Shown here: in pieces, positions 25,502 through 33,673 of the stretch
Layout of the letters: each line of letters opens with the position of its first letter
Numbering within the stretch: the stretch's first letter is position 1
DNA from: Sphingomonas immobilis
Lineage (GTDB): Bacteria > Pseudomonadota > Alphaproteobacteria > Sphingomonadales > Sphingomonadaceae
Length of the DNA stretch: 64,000 nucleotides
Assembly (NCBI RefSeq): GCF_030580995.1
Contig: NZ_JAUQSZ010000011.1
Coordinates: 1-64,000, forward strand
Direction: 5' to 3'
Notes under the pieces: model-generated
Databases searched by the model: none
What the model was told of the DNA's origin: nothing
The model's input: the letters and a program-made list of their open reading frames with translations, nothing else
Position numbers and translations under genes: made by a program

Positions 25502-26379
25502 CCGCGACGCAGGCACTGCCGCGCGTGGAGAGCCCGGCGCACCCGACGCAGGCATGGCGGCGGCACTGGCCGCTGATCGCCGCCGGCGTCCTCGTCGCCG
25601 CGCCCGTCCTCTACGGCCTCGCCACCACCGTCTGGACGACCGAGCAGGGCGCGCACGGCCCGATCATCCTCTTCACCGGCCTCTGGCTGCTCCTGCGCGA
25701 GGGCACCGCGCTGCGGCCGCTGTTCGCGCCCGGCAAGGGCTGGCTCGCCGCGATCCTGATCGTTGGCGGGGCGCCCGTCCTGCTGCTCGGCCACGCCACC
25801 GGCTGGGCGGCGCTGGCGGTGGCGGGGGCCTATGTCCTGCTGATCGCCGCGCTCTATCTCGTCATCGGCGGGCGCGCGCTCGCGCGGCTGTGGTTCCCGC
25901 TCGTCTATCTCGCCTTTCTCATTCCGCCGCCGCAATCGGTGATGGCGGGGATCACGCTCGCGCTGAAGCTCGGCATCGCGTCGCGCGCGGTCGATGTCAT
26001 GTCGTGGGCGGGCTTCCAGGTCGCGCTCAGCGGGCCCGACATGTATATCGATCAGTATCAGCTCGTCGTCGCCGCCGCCTGTTCGGGGATGAACACGCTC
26101 GTCAGCCTGATGGCGATCGGGCTGTTCTACATCTACCTGCTGCACCGGAGCGACTGGCGCTATGCGCTGCTGCTCGCCGCGCTGATCCTGCCGATCGCCG
26201 TCGCCGCCAATTTCGTGCGCGTGCTTTGCCTGATGCTGCTGATGCACTACGGCGGCGAAAGCTGGGCGGAGGGGCTGCTGCATCAGGCGGCGGGGCTGTT
26301 CATGTTCTTCGTGGCGCTCGGCCTGCTGGTCGGGATCGACAGCCTGCTCGCGCCGCTCCGCCACCGGCTGTCGCGATGA
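25498..26379 (+). CDS. xrtV: Exosortase (XrtV type)
   Basis: 293 residues from GTG 25498, overlapping the previous stop. Multiple membrane helices carry the exosortase catalytic set: Cys in AAACSGMNTL, Arg in NFVRVLCL and His in LLHQAAGL. Exosortases are membrane transpeptidase-like enzymes that process PEP-CTERM-type proteins during export of extracellular matrix material. The next two genes are EpsI-like and EpsD-like, the usual companions in sphingomonads, which supports the V subtype. No PEP-CTERM substrate was recognised in this window, so the substrates must lie elsewhere. Confidence 0.85.
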   Translation: MTATQALPRVESPAHPTQAWRRHWPLIAAGVLVAAPVLYGLATTVWTTEQGAHGPIILFTGLWLLLREGTALRPLFAPGKGWLAAILIVGGAPVLLLGHATGWAALAVAGAYVLLIAALYLVIGGRALARLWFPLVYLAFLIPPPQSVMAGITLALKLGIASRAVDVMSWAGFQVALSGPDMYIDQYQLVVAAACSGMNTLVSLMAIGLFYIYLLHRSDWRYALLLAALILPIAVAANFVRVLCLMLLMHYGGESWAEGLLHQAAGLFMFFVALGLLVGIDSLLAPLRHRLSR

Positions 26380-27059
26380 GCGGGGAGGGTCTTGCGCGCC
26401 GCGAGTTGCTCTGCGCCGGCGCGCTGACGCTGATCGCGGGTGCGGGCGGGCTGATCGCGCTGCGCCCCGCGCCGCCGCGCATCTCGGCCGCGCAGTTGGA
26501 GGCGGCGGTGCCCGGCAGCGTCGGGCCGTACCGGACGGTGCGCGGCACCGGCCTCGTCACCCCGCCCGCCGACGAGACGACCGAGGCGATGTACGATGCC
26601 GTCATCGGCCGCTTCTATGCCGATGCGGCGGGCGACGGCGTCATGCTCGCGGTCGCCTATGGCCACCGGCAGGACTATTCGCTGATGCTGCACAGCCCCG
26701 AATGGTGCTACCCGGCGCAGGGCTTCGCGATCGGGCCGACGACGCCGCTCGCCGTGGCGCGGGGTGGCGCCGCGCCGATCCCGGCGCTGTTCGTCACCGC
26801 CACGCGCGGCGACCGGGTCGAACATATCCTCTACTGGACGCGGATCGGCACGCGCTATCCGCAGACGCAGGGCGACACGCGCGGGCTGATCGTGCAGCAG
26901 AGCCTCGGCCGCACGATCCCCGACGGCGTGCTCGCGCGCGCCTCGCTGATCGGCGGCGATGCGGCGGCGGCGCGGGCGACGCTGGCCGGTTTCGCCGCCG
27001 CGCTGGTGGCGTCGCTGGGCGGGGCGGGGCGTGCTGTCCTGCTCGGTCCGGGGGCATGA
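26376..27059 (+). CDS. epsI: EpsI family protein (exosortase-associated)
   Basis: 227 residues from ATG 26376, ATGA overlap with xrtV. One N-terminal membrane segment is followed by a soluble domain with VGPYRTV, VAYGHRQDYSLMLHSPEWCYPAQGF and VEHILYWTRIGTRYPQT, all typical of EpsI: a conserved HxPExCYPxxG block and a WYxxG-type block. EpsI occurs fused to or beside exosortases and in exopolysaccharide loci. It probably acts on the periplasmic side of the inner membrane. The biochemical role is unknown. Confidence 0.85.
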   Translation: MSGEGLARRELLCAGALTLIAGAGGLIALRPAPPRISAAQLEAAVPGSVGPYRTVRGTGLVTPPADETTEAMYDAVIGRFYADAAGDGVMLAVAYGHRQDYSLMLHSPEWCYPAQGFAIGPTTPLAVARGGAAPIPALFVTATRGDRVEHILYWTRIGTRYPQTQGDTRGLIVQQSLGRTIPDGVLARASLIGGDAAAARATLAGFAAALVASLGGAGRAVLLGPGA

Positions 27060-27082
27060 ACGAGAATTTGGGGGAGACTATC

Positions 27083-27919
27083 ATGAGCATCGCTAACCGG
27101 GTCGCCATCGCGGGCGCGCTCGTCCTGCTCGCCGGCTGCAACAAGACCGACACTGCCCCGAAGCAGGTCGTCGCCAGCGTCGACGGCGTCGAGATCACGC
27201 AGGGCGAACTCGCCTTCGAGATGTCGCAGGAGCGCGATCCGCGCGTCCAGGCCGAGGCGGAGAAGAACCGCAACGCCTATCTGGAGCGGCTCGTGCGCCG
27301 CAAACTGCTGCTCGCCGAGGCAAAGACGCTCAAGATCGACCAGAACCCCAATTTCCTGCTGCAGATGCTGCGCCAGCGCGAGATCGCGCTGGGTGAGATC
27401 ATGATCGATCGCTGGAAGCGCGACGTCGGCACCGCCAGCGACAGCGAGGTCGCGAAATATATCGCCGCCCATCCCGAGAAGTTCGGCGATCGCAAGGTCA
27501 TCGTCGTCGATCGCCTCAACGCGCCCGCCAACAACGCCTTCACGCCCGAGGAAATGACGCAGATGGGCCATGTCGAGGCGGTGCTCGACGGGCTCAAGTC
27601 GGCCGGCATGACGGCGCAGCGCGATCGCATGATGGTCGATACCGCCAATGCGCCGGCGACGATCCGGCAGCAGGCGCTGGCGCAGCCGATCGGCAAGGCG
27701 GTCGTCACCACGCAGGGCGACCGCGTCTACGTCACCGAAGTGATCGAGGTCCGCCCCGCGCCGATCCCCGAATCGCAATGGCCCGATGCGGCGCGCGCGA
27801 TGATCCTCAACGACGGCCTGACGGCCTTCGTGGAGGATCGCCTGAAGGCGGACCGCGCCAAGGCCAAGATCGTCTACAGCCCCGGCTACGCCGCGCCCGC
27901 GCCCGACAAGAAGAAGTAA
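27083..27919 (+). CDS. EpsD-like peptidyl-prolyl isomerase lipoprotein
   Basis: 278 residues from ATG 27083, preceded by GGGGGAG at about 7 bases. ATG 27056 overlaps the EpsI stop and would add nine residues, but the later start yields a clean lipoprotein signal with LLAGC (Cys16). The SurA/PpiC-type N-terminal helical segment (ASVDGVEITQGELAFEM, YLERLVRRKLLLAEA) is followed by a short, poorly conserved isomerase part and a Lys-rich tail. EpsD proteins accompany exosortase/EPS clusters and probably assist folding or export of matrix proteins at the periplasmic membrane face. Confidence 0.78.
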   Translation: MSIANRVAIAGALVLLAGCNKTDTAPKQVVASVDGVEITQGELAFEMSQERDPRVQAEAEKNRNAYLERLVRRKLLLAEAKTLKIDQNPNFLLQMLRQREIALGEIMIDRWKRDVGTASDSEVAKYIAAHPEKFGDRKVIVVDRLNAPANNAFTPEEMTQMGHVEAVLDGLKSAGMTAQRDRMMVDTANAPATIRQQALAQPIGKAVVTTQGDRVYVTEVIEVRPAPIPESQWPDAARAMILNDGLTAFVEDRLKADRAKAKIVYSPGYAAPAPDKKK

Positions 27920-28010
27920 CTATCTGATATTACTACGGTATCCATGTCGCATCGATCCAATCCCCGCGACCGCACCCGGCGTACGATATGCGCGAAGATA
28001 GGGAAGTTTG

Positions 28011-28394
28011 ATGAAATTCGACCTGAAACTCACCACCGCGATCTCGGCCGCGCTGATCGCCGGCGCCTGCTCGAACGATCAGGGCGACTGGACGGCGCAG
28101 CGCGACACCGCGGTTTGCACCGACAAGGCGGGCCAGCGCGTCGCCGATGCCAATTGCCAGCGCGCGCATAGCGGCAGCAGCGGCGTGATGGCGGGCGCGT
28201 TCGCCTGGTATTATCTCAGCCGCAACAGCCGAGTGCCCTATTACGGCGAGCGCGCTACCGGCGGCTCCTTCGCCCGCGCGGCCGGATCGACCTATTATCA
28301 CGCGCCCGCCGGCACCGCGATGACGCGCTCCGCGGCGATCTCGCGCGGCGGCTTCGGATCGTCGGCGCGCAGCTTCGGCGGCTTCGGCGAGTGA
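28011..28394 (+). CDS. YgiB/DUF1190-like small lipoprotein
   Basis: 127 residues from ATG 28011 (an adjacent TTG at 28008 is less likely), with GGGAAG 5 bases upstream. N-terminal signal with a probable lipobox ending LIAGAC, then a Cys-containing stretch (CTDKAGQRVADANC), a small Gly/Ser-rich middle and a C-terminus with ISRGGFGSSARSFGG, which matches the RGGFGxxA ending of YgiB. The next gene is a YgiC-like ATP-grasp enzyme, with a 4-base GTGA overlap, the same pair order as ygiB-ygiC. The Cys-rich core may form a disulfide. Function is unknown in the family. Confidence 0.72.
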   Translation: MKFDLKLTTAISAALIAGACSNDQGDWTAQRDTAVCTDKAGQRVADANCQRAHSGSSGVMAGAFAWYYLSRNSRVPYYGERATGGSFARAAGSTYYHAPAGTAMTRSAAISRGGFGSSARSFGGFGE

Positions 28395-29533
28395 TCCGGC
28401 GCACGCTCGCGCCGCGTCCCGACTGGCAGCACAAGGTCGAGGCGCTGGGGCTCGTCTGGCACTCGGTCGACGGCCGCCCCTATTGGGACGAGAGCGCCTG
28501 CTACAGCTTCACCGCGGCCGAGGTCCGGGCGCTGGAGGCAGCGACGGCGGACCTCTACGAGATGTTCCTAGCCGCCGGCCAGCGCGTGATCGACACGCCG
28601 GACATGATGGCCGCCTTCGGCATCCCCGAACTGGCGCGCGCGGCGATCCGCGACAGCTGGGATGCGGAACCACCCGCGCTCAACTACGGCCGCTTCGATC
28701 TCGGCTACGACGGCAAGGGGCCGCCGAAACTGTTCGAATTCAACTGCGACACGCCCACCAGCCTGATCGAGGCGGCGGTGGTGCAATGGGCGTGGAAGGA
28801 GGAGTGTTTCCCCGGAAGCGGCCAGTGGAACGACCTGCACGATGCGCTCGTCGCCAAATGGCGCGATCTCGCGCCGCTGCTGCCCGAGATCCTCCACTTC
28901 GCGCACGTCGCCGACGATGCCGGCGAAGATACGATCACCACCACCTATCTGCGCGACACGGCGGCGGAGGCGGGCGTCGCCAGCGAGGCGATCCTGATCG
29001 ACGATCTCGGCTGGGACGCCGCGCGCCGCTGCTTCGTCGATCTCGACGAGCGGCAGATGCGCGCCATCTTCAAACTCTATCCCTGGGAATGGCTGGTCGG
29101 CGAGGCGTTCGGGGCGAACCTGATCGAGAGCCTGCCCGCGACGCTCTGGATCGAGCCGGTCTGGAAGATGATCTGGAGCAACAAGGCGATCCTGGCGGTA
29201 CTGTGGGACATGTATCCCGGCCATCCGAACTTGCTCGGCGCGAGCCTGTCGGTGCCGCCCGGCGACGCCATCGCCAAGCCCTTGCTGGCGCGCGAAGGGG
29301 CCAACGTCTCGATGCGCAAGGGCGGTGCCGTCGTCGCGGAAACGGGCGGCGACTACGGCGAGGAGGGCTATGTCTATCAGGAGATCTTCGCGCTTCCGGA
29401 AACCGCGCCGGGCGTTTTCCCCGTCCTGGGCAGCTGGGTGGTCGACGGCGTGCCCGCGGGCCTTGGCATCCGCGAGGACGGGTTGATCACCGGCAACACC
29501 GCCCGCTTCGTGCCGCACATCGTCGAGGGCTGA
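28391..29533 (+). CDS. Glutathionylspermidine synthase-like ATP-grasp protein (YgiC/YjfC family)
   Basis: 380 residues from GTG 28391, overlapping the stop of the YgiB-like gene. Motifs include LKLFEFNCDTPTS-type text (PKLFEFNCDTPTSLIEAA), IFKLYPWEWL, IWSNKAIL, and a C-terminal GSWVVDGVPAGLGIRE ATP-grasp end. The synthetase domain of this family joins an amine to a carboxylate using ATP; YgiC/YjfC lack the amidase domain, as here. Real substrates of YgiC-type proteins are not known, so the glutathionylspermidine name is only structural. It is probably cytoplasmic. Confidence 0.85.
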   Translation: MIRRTLAPRPDWQHKVEALGLVWHSVDGRPYWDESACYSFTAAEVRALEAATADLYEMFLAAGQRVIDTPDMMAAFGIPELARAAIRDSWDAEPPALNYGRFDLGYDGKGPPKLFEFNCDTPTSLIEAAVVQWAWKEECFPGSGQWNDLHDALVAKWRDLAPLLPEILHFAHVADDAGEDTITTTYLRDTAAEAGVASEAILIDDLGWDAARRCFVDLDERQMRAIFKLYPWEWLVGEAFGANLIESLPATLWIEPVWKMIWSNKAILAVLWDMYPGHPNLLGASLSVPPGDAIAKPLLAREGANVSMRKGGAVVAETGGDYGEEGYVYQEIFALPETAPGVFPVLGSWVVDGVPAGLGIREDGLITGNTARFVPHIVEG

Positions 29534-29562
29534 CCCGGCGGTCGCCCGCGACCGTTGCAGAA

Positions 29563-29574
29563 CTGTCATAAAGC
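29563..29574 (+). promoter_or_regulatory. Possible Pho-box half site before pit
   Basis: CTGTCATAAAGC matches the first half of the PhoB consensus (CTGTCATAAA-type). A second CTGTCA repeat 11 bases on is not present (CACGGCT instead). It lies 39 bases before the phosphate transporter start. Weak support. Confidence 0.35.
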
Positions 29575-29612
29575 ACGGCTACCGCTAAGCGCGGAAACCG
29601 GGGGCGTAGGCA

Positions 29613-31238
29613 ATGGCGAGTGCAGCGATCGAGTCGGGAGTCGATTCGACGAAATCCGGACGTCCCGATCTCGACAAGGGGCTCGGCGGTGCCGCGACCA
29701 TCGGCCTCTTCGCCGCGATCGCCGCCGCGCTGATTTACGTCACTTACAGCGTCTACACCGATGCAGCCGCCGCTCAGGCGGAACCGATCGCGCTGCTGCC
29801 CTTCTTTCTCCTCTTCCTGGCGCTGGTGATCGCGCTCGGCTTCGAATTCGTGAACGGCTTCCACGACACCGCCAATGCCGTCGCCACCGTCATCTACACC
29901 AATTCCATGCCGGCCAATTACGCCGTCGTCTGGTCGGGCTTCTTCAACTTCCTCGGCGTGCTGACATCGACCGGCGCGGTTGCCTTCGGCATCATCTCGC
30001 TGCTGCCGGTGGAGTTGATCCTCCAGGTCGGCTCTTCCGCCGGCTTCGCGATGATCTTCGCACTGCTGATCGCGGCGATCATCTGGAACCTCGCGACCTG
30101 GCTGCTTGGCATCCCGTCGTCCTCCTCGCACACGCTGATCGGCTCGATCATCGGCGTCGGCGTCGCCAATGCGCTGCTGCACGGCAAGAGCGGCACGGCG
30201 GGCGTCGACTGGAGCAAGGCGACCGAGATCGGCCAGTCGCTCGTCATCTCGCCGCTGATCGGCTTCGGCGTTGCCGCCCTGCTGTTCCTCGCGATGAAGG
30301 TGCTGATCCGCAACCGCACGCTCTACGAAGCGCCGAAGGGCGACACGCCGCCGCCGCTGTGGATCCGCGGCCTGCTGATCTTCACCTGCACCGGCGTCAG
30401 CTTCGCGCACGGATCGAACGACGGGCAGAAGGGCATGGGCCTCATCATGCTCATCCTGATCGGCACCGTGCCGACCGCCTACGCGCTCAACCGCGCCGTC
30501 CCCGCACAATATGAGCAGCAGTTCGCCGCCAACACGAAGGCCGCCAATGCCGCGATCGTGGCGCATGCCGGCATCCCCGACACCGTGCCCGATGCCGCCC
30601 GCGCACGCATCACGCTGGAGCGCTATATCGCCGACAAGGCGCTGACACCGAACACGCTCCCCGCCGCCGCCATGCTGGTGACGCAGATCGACCAGCAGGT
30701 CCACGGCTACGGCACGCTCGCCAAGGTGCCCGCCGCCGCGTCCGAGAACATGCGCAACGACATGTATCTCGCCTCCGAAGCGATGAAGCGCATCGCCAAG
30801 GAAAAGAGCCTGCACCTCTCCGAAGCCGAGCAGAAGGCGCTCGACACCTATCGCGGGTCGCTCGACGCGGGCACGCGCTTCATCCCCTTGTGGGTGAAGA
30901 TCGCGGTCGCCTTCGCGCTCGGTCTCGGCACGATGGTCGGCTGGAAGCGGATCGTGGTTACGGTCGGTGAGAAGATCGGCAAGACGCACCTCACCTACGC
31001 GCAGGGTGCCTCGGCCGAACTGGTGGCGATGGCGACGATCTTCGGCGCGGATCACCTCGGCCTGCCGGTCTCGACCACGCACGTCCTGTCTTCGGGCGTC
31101 GCCGGCACGATGGCAGCAAACGGATCGGGGCTGCAGATGTCGACGATCCGCAACATGCTGATGGCGTGGGTGTTGACGCTGCCGGTCTCGATCCTCCTGT
31201 CCGGTACGCTGTACATCCTGCTGACCGCGGTCTTTTGA
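29613..31238 (+). CDS. Inorganic phosphate transporter (Pit family)
   Basis: 541 residues. The two inverted family repeats are clear: GFHDTANAVATVIYTNSMP in the N-half and FAHGSNDGQKGMGL in the middle, with paired C-terminal helices including GADHLGLPVSTTH. A hydrophilic loop (about 295-420) separates the halves. Pit proteins are low-affinity H+/phosphate or metal-phosphate symporters of the inner membrane. Length is slightly above E. coli PitA because of the N-terminal extension and loop. It ends in TTGA, which overlaps the probable start of the CorA/ZntB-like gene. Confidence 0.9.
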   Translation: MASAAIESGVDSTKSGRPDLDKGLGGAATIGLFAAIAAALIYVTYSVYTDAAAAQAEPIALLPFFLLFLALVIALGFEFVNGFHDTANAVATVIYTNSMPANYAVVWSGFFNFLGVLTSTGAVAFGIISLLPVELILQVGSSAGFAMIFALLIAAIIWNLATWLLGIPSSSSHTLIGSIIGVGVANALLHGKSGTAGVDWSKATEIGQSLVISPLIGFGVAALLFLAMKVLIRNRTLYEAPKGDTPPPLWIRGLLIFTCTGVSFAHGSNDGQKGMGLIMLILIGTVPTAYALNRAVPAQYEQQFAANTKAANAAIVAHAGIPDTVPDAARARITLERYIADKALTPNTLPAAAMLVTQIDQQVHGYGTLAKVPAAASENMRNDMYLASEAMKRIAKEKSLHLSEAEQKALDTYRGSLDAGTRFIPLWVKIAVAFALGLGTMVGWKRIVVTVGEKIGKTHLTYAQGASAELVAMATIFGADHLGLPVSTTHVLSSGVAGTMAANGSGLQMSTIRNMLMAWVLTLPVSILLSGTLYILLTAVF

Positions 31239-32278
31239 CGGCGAGACGGGAATCGGAGGAAGCGATCGTCGCCTTCGCGGCGCTCGTCAACGAACCCGGC
31301 CTGATCTGGGCGGCCACTCACGAGGACGGCGTGATGCACGTCCGCCACGATTTCACCGAGGCCCTGGTGAAGGGTCACGCCCGCACCACCGGGAAAAGCC
31401 GCCGCAAGGAGGCGGAGGCCCCGTTCCTGTGGCTCCACCTCAACCTCGCCGATCAGCGCACGCACGCCTGGATGCTGCGTGAAAACCTGCTTCCGCGCGA
31501 GATCGCCGATCTGCTGCTCGGACATGAACATCATCCCACCGGTCTCGTCGAAGAGGATGCGATCGGGCTGGTGTTCCAGGATTTCGCGCGCGACCTTGGC
31601 GGCGACAGCGAGGGGCTGAGCGCGCTGCACGTCGCGATCCGCCCCGGCCTCGTCATCTCCGGCCGTTATCATCCGGTGCAATGCGCCGACCTTATCCGCC
31701 GCCGCCTCGACCGCGCGCCCGCCGCGCTCGATCACACCGCCGCGCTGGCGCTGATCCTCGACGTCGTGTCGTCCTCCTTCTCGAAACAGGCGCGTGATCT
31801 CGCGCTCGGCGTGCAGACTGCCGACGACCAGTTCCACAGCGGCGACCGCAGCGCCGCGCAGGCGGTGAGCGGCGTGCGGCGGCAGGCGGCGCGGCTGCAC
31901 CGGCTGACCGGCGGGCTGAAGGCGGTGCTGCACCGCCTGGAGGAGGAGCCAGAGCTGCCCGATCCGATCACCGGCGTGGTCGAGCGCTACGCCCAGCGCC
32001 TCTCCGCCATCGACGGCGACATCGCCGCGACGCAGGGCCAGATGCGAGCCTTACGCGAAGAACTCGATCTGCTCGCCGCGCAGAAGACCAACAGCAACCT
32101 CTATTTCCTGTCGATGATGAGCGCGTTGCTCCTGCCGGCGACGCTCGTGACCGGCTTCTTCGGAATGAATACTTCGGATCTGCCCTTCTCCTCGGGCGGC
32201 ATGGGCACCGCCGAGGCGGCCGTCATCGCTGTGGTGTCGTCGCTGGGTACGTGGCTGTTGCTGCGGTATCGAAACTAG
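31235..32278 (+). CDS. CorA/ZntB-like divalent metal transporter
   Basis: 347 residues from TTG 31235, overlapping the pit stop; no ATG gives a full N-terminus. A large cytoplasmic N-terminal domain is followed by a long helix and two C-terminal membrane helices with the pore motif GFFGMN. The loop after GMN (TSDLPF) resembles ZntB. CorA proteins carry Mg2+ or Co2+ and ZntB carries Zn2+ with H+. Placement after pit may relate to metal-phosphate balance, as Pit moves neutral metal phosphate; that is inference. Confidence 0.83.
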   Translation: MTARRESEEAIVAFAALVNEPGLIWAATHEDGVMHVRHDFTEALVKGHARTTGKSRRKEAEAPFLWLHLNLADQRTHAWMLRENLLPREIADLLLGHEHHPTGLVEEDAIGLVFQDFARDLGGDSEGLSALHVAIRPGLVISGRYHPVQCADLIRRRLDRAPAALDHTAALALILDVVSSSFSKQARDLALGVQTADDQFHSGDRSAAQAVSGVRRQAARLHRLTGGLKAVLHRLEEEPELPDPITGVVERYAQRLSAIDGDIAATQGQMRALREELDLLAAQKTNSNLYFLSMMSALLLPATLVTGFFGMNTSDLPFSSGGMGTAEAAVIAVVSSLGTWLLLRYRN

Positions 32279-32459
32279 GGTTGCCATGGCGGAATGGCTC
32301 CGCACCGCCAATGCATTCCGCTGTCCGACACCGCCTATCGCCGCCATCCGCACTGCGGCTCTTTCGTAAGGGGCTGACGGCCCGGAGTCGCGCTTACCCA
32401 CGACCGCATCCCGAAGTATACTCGGGACGCAGGAAACACCTAGCCAGCGTGACCTTGGT

Positions 32460-32490
32460 GTGACTTTCCGCGCGTCGCGCGGAAAGTCAC
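32460..32490. terminator. Perfect hairpin between convergent genes
   Basis: A 31-base inverted repeat with 15-base arms (GTGACTTTCCGCGCG and its complement) around one T. It overlaps the last bases of the CDP-alcohol transferase gene, whose TGA stop is in the arm. No U-tract follows on either strand, so it may be a bidirectional processing or termination stem, not a classic intrinsic terminator. Confidence 0.55.
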
Positions 32491-33239
32491 TTGTCGAGGA
32501 TCGGCCGGAACCGCCTGACATCCGACCAGACCTTCCACATGAAGGCCGTAAACACCAGCGACGACAAGATGAAGATCGTGATGTCGATGCAGCGCGCGCC
32601 CATGAACCGCGCGTCGATCATGCTGGGGCCGTACCACAGCGCGAAGAGCGGCCATGCTATCAGCAGCAGGCGCAACTCGGTCGCGCCCATGCCGTAGTAG
32701 GACAGGTGGTGGGTCTTGAGAATCAACACCTTCAGATAGGTGAAGCTCGTCATCAGCAGATACATCGAAAGCGCGAGCAGGGCAGAGAACAGCGTGAAAT
32801 AGGGCGAAAGGCCGAGCCCGACGAAGATGAAGGTCTGGGAGATAAGATCGCACGAATGATCGAGGAAATAGCCGAAGTCCGGCCTTTCGATCTTGCGATA
32901 GCGGGCAAGCGTGCCGTCCAGCGAATCTCCGAGCCAGTTCATGAAAAGCCCGAGGAATGCCAGCCAAACGAACCAAGGCGAAACGCGGCAGGCGGCAAAT
33001 CCCGCCATGACTACAGCGGCGCCGAACAGTCCCAGGAGTGTCAGATGGTCCGGTGTTACGGCGGACGGCGTCCGCGCAGCCAGCCAACGTAACGCATTCC
33101 GCTCACGGGTCGCCAAAAAGCTGTTGTTAACCCGCACGTGATGCACGGGCTGATCTGGATTATCGATGGGCACTACGTTTTCGATTTCTTTTGATTTTGC
33201 AGTTTCTGTGCTGGTTGTCCGGAAAGAATCTGGCTGCAT
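32487..33239 (-). CDS. CDP-alcohol phosphatidyltransferase family protein
   Basis: 250 residues from ATG 33239; GTG 33254 and ATG 33368 are alternatives and none has a strong ribosome site. After a 60-residue soluble N-terminus come about six membrane helices. The catalytic motif D-x2-D-G-x2-A-R-x8-G-x3-D-x3-D is seen as GDSLDGTLARYRKIERP then FGYFLDHSCD. These inner-membrane enzymes move a phospho-alcohol from CDP onto an acceptor (phospholipid headgroup synthesis). Substrate unknown. It sits at the edge of the polysaccharide locus and may supply or modify a lipid, but a link is not shown. Confidence 0.82.
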   Translation of the reverse strand: MQPDSFRTTSTETAKSKEIENVVPIDNPDQPVHHVRVNNSFLATRERNALRWLAARTPSAVTPDHLTLLGLFGAAVVMAGFAACRVSPWFVWLAFLGLFMNWLGDSLDGTLARYRKIERPDFGYFLDHSCDLISQTFIFVGLGLSPYFTLFSALLALSMYLLMTSFTYLKVLILKTHHLSYYGMGATELRLLLIAWPLFALWYGPSMIDARFMGARCIDITIFILSSLVFTAFMWKVWSDVRRFRPILDK

Positions 33240-33673
33240 TTGAGAGGGGTTCACCAACGCCGCTTCCAGACCAGAGCCGGGAATCCCCTGACCGTGCCCG
33301 TCGATTTGGTAAAGCTTCAACTGCAAATCCCTTTTGCGCAAGACATTCCCGGAGCATTCCAATGGCATCGATACGGGCTTAACGCAGGCGCTTCTATCCC
33401 ATCTTTCGGAAGGTTATGCCAAACAGTCGTTCCACGACACTATAGCCGGGGCGACGAGGCGGGAGAAAGTCGGGACAGGTTGGTATCGGACCTAATTCCG
33501 CAGACTGATCGGCTACGCAGCTGCATAGCCTGAAACCACCCCCATCACCTCCGCACACCACGGCCCGAAGCGGCCGTTCACCTGCTGCAAATCGCCCGCG
33601 ATTTGCCTATTTCCCAAGCTTTCCTCCTATAGGCTACATTTCGCCTGCACAATTTTTCAAAAGGCGCATTTTC
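33240..33673. other. Intergenic region, divergent, AT-rich near the glycosyltransferase
   Basis: 434 bases without a convincing gene. Short frames here lack ribosome sites. The right end turns AT-rich (33640-33700). TTGCCT (33602) and TATAGG (33627) are a poorly spaced promoter pair for the rightward glycosyltransferase. The left part may encode alternative N-termini of the leftward transferase. Confidence 0.4.

Noticed and set aside
33240..33533. 97-codon frame upstream of the glycosyltransferase
   Set aside because: No ribosome site or recognisable protein; partly antisense to the N-terminus of the CDP-alcohol transferase.
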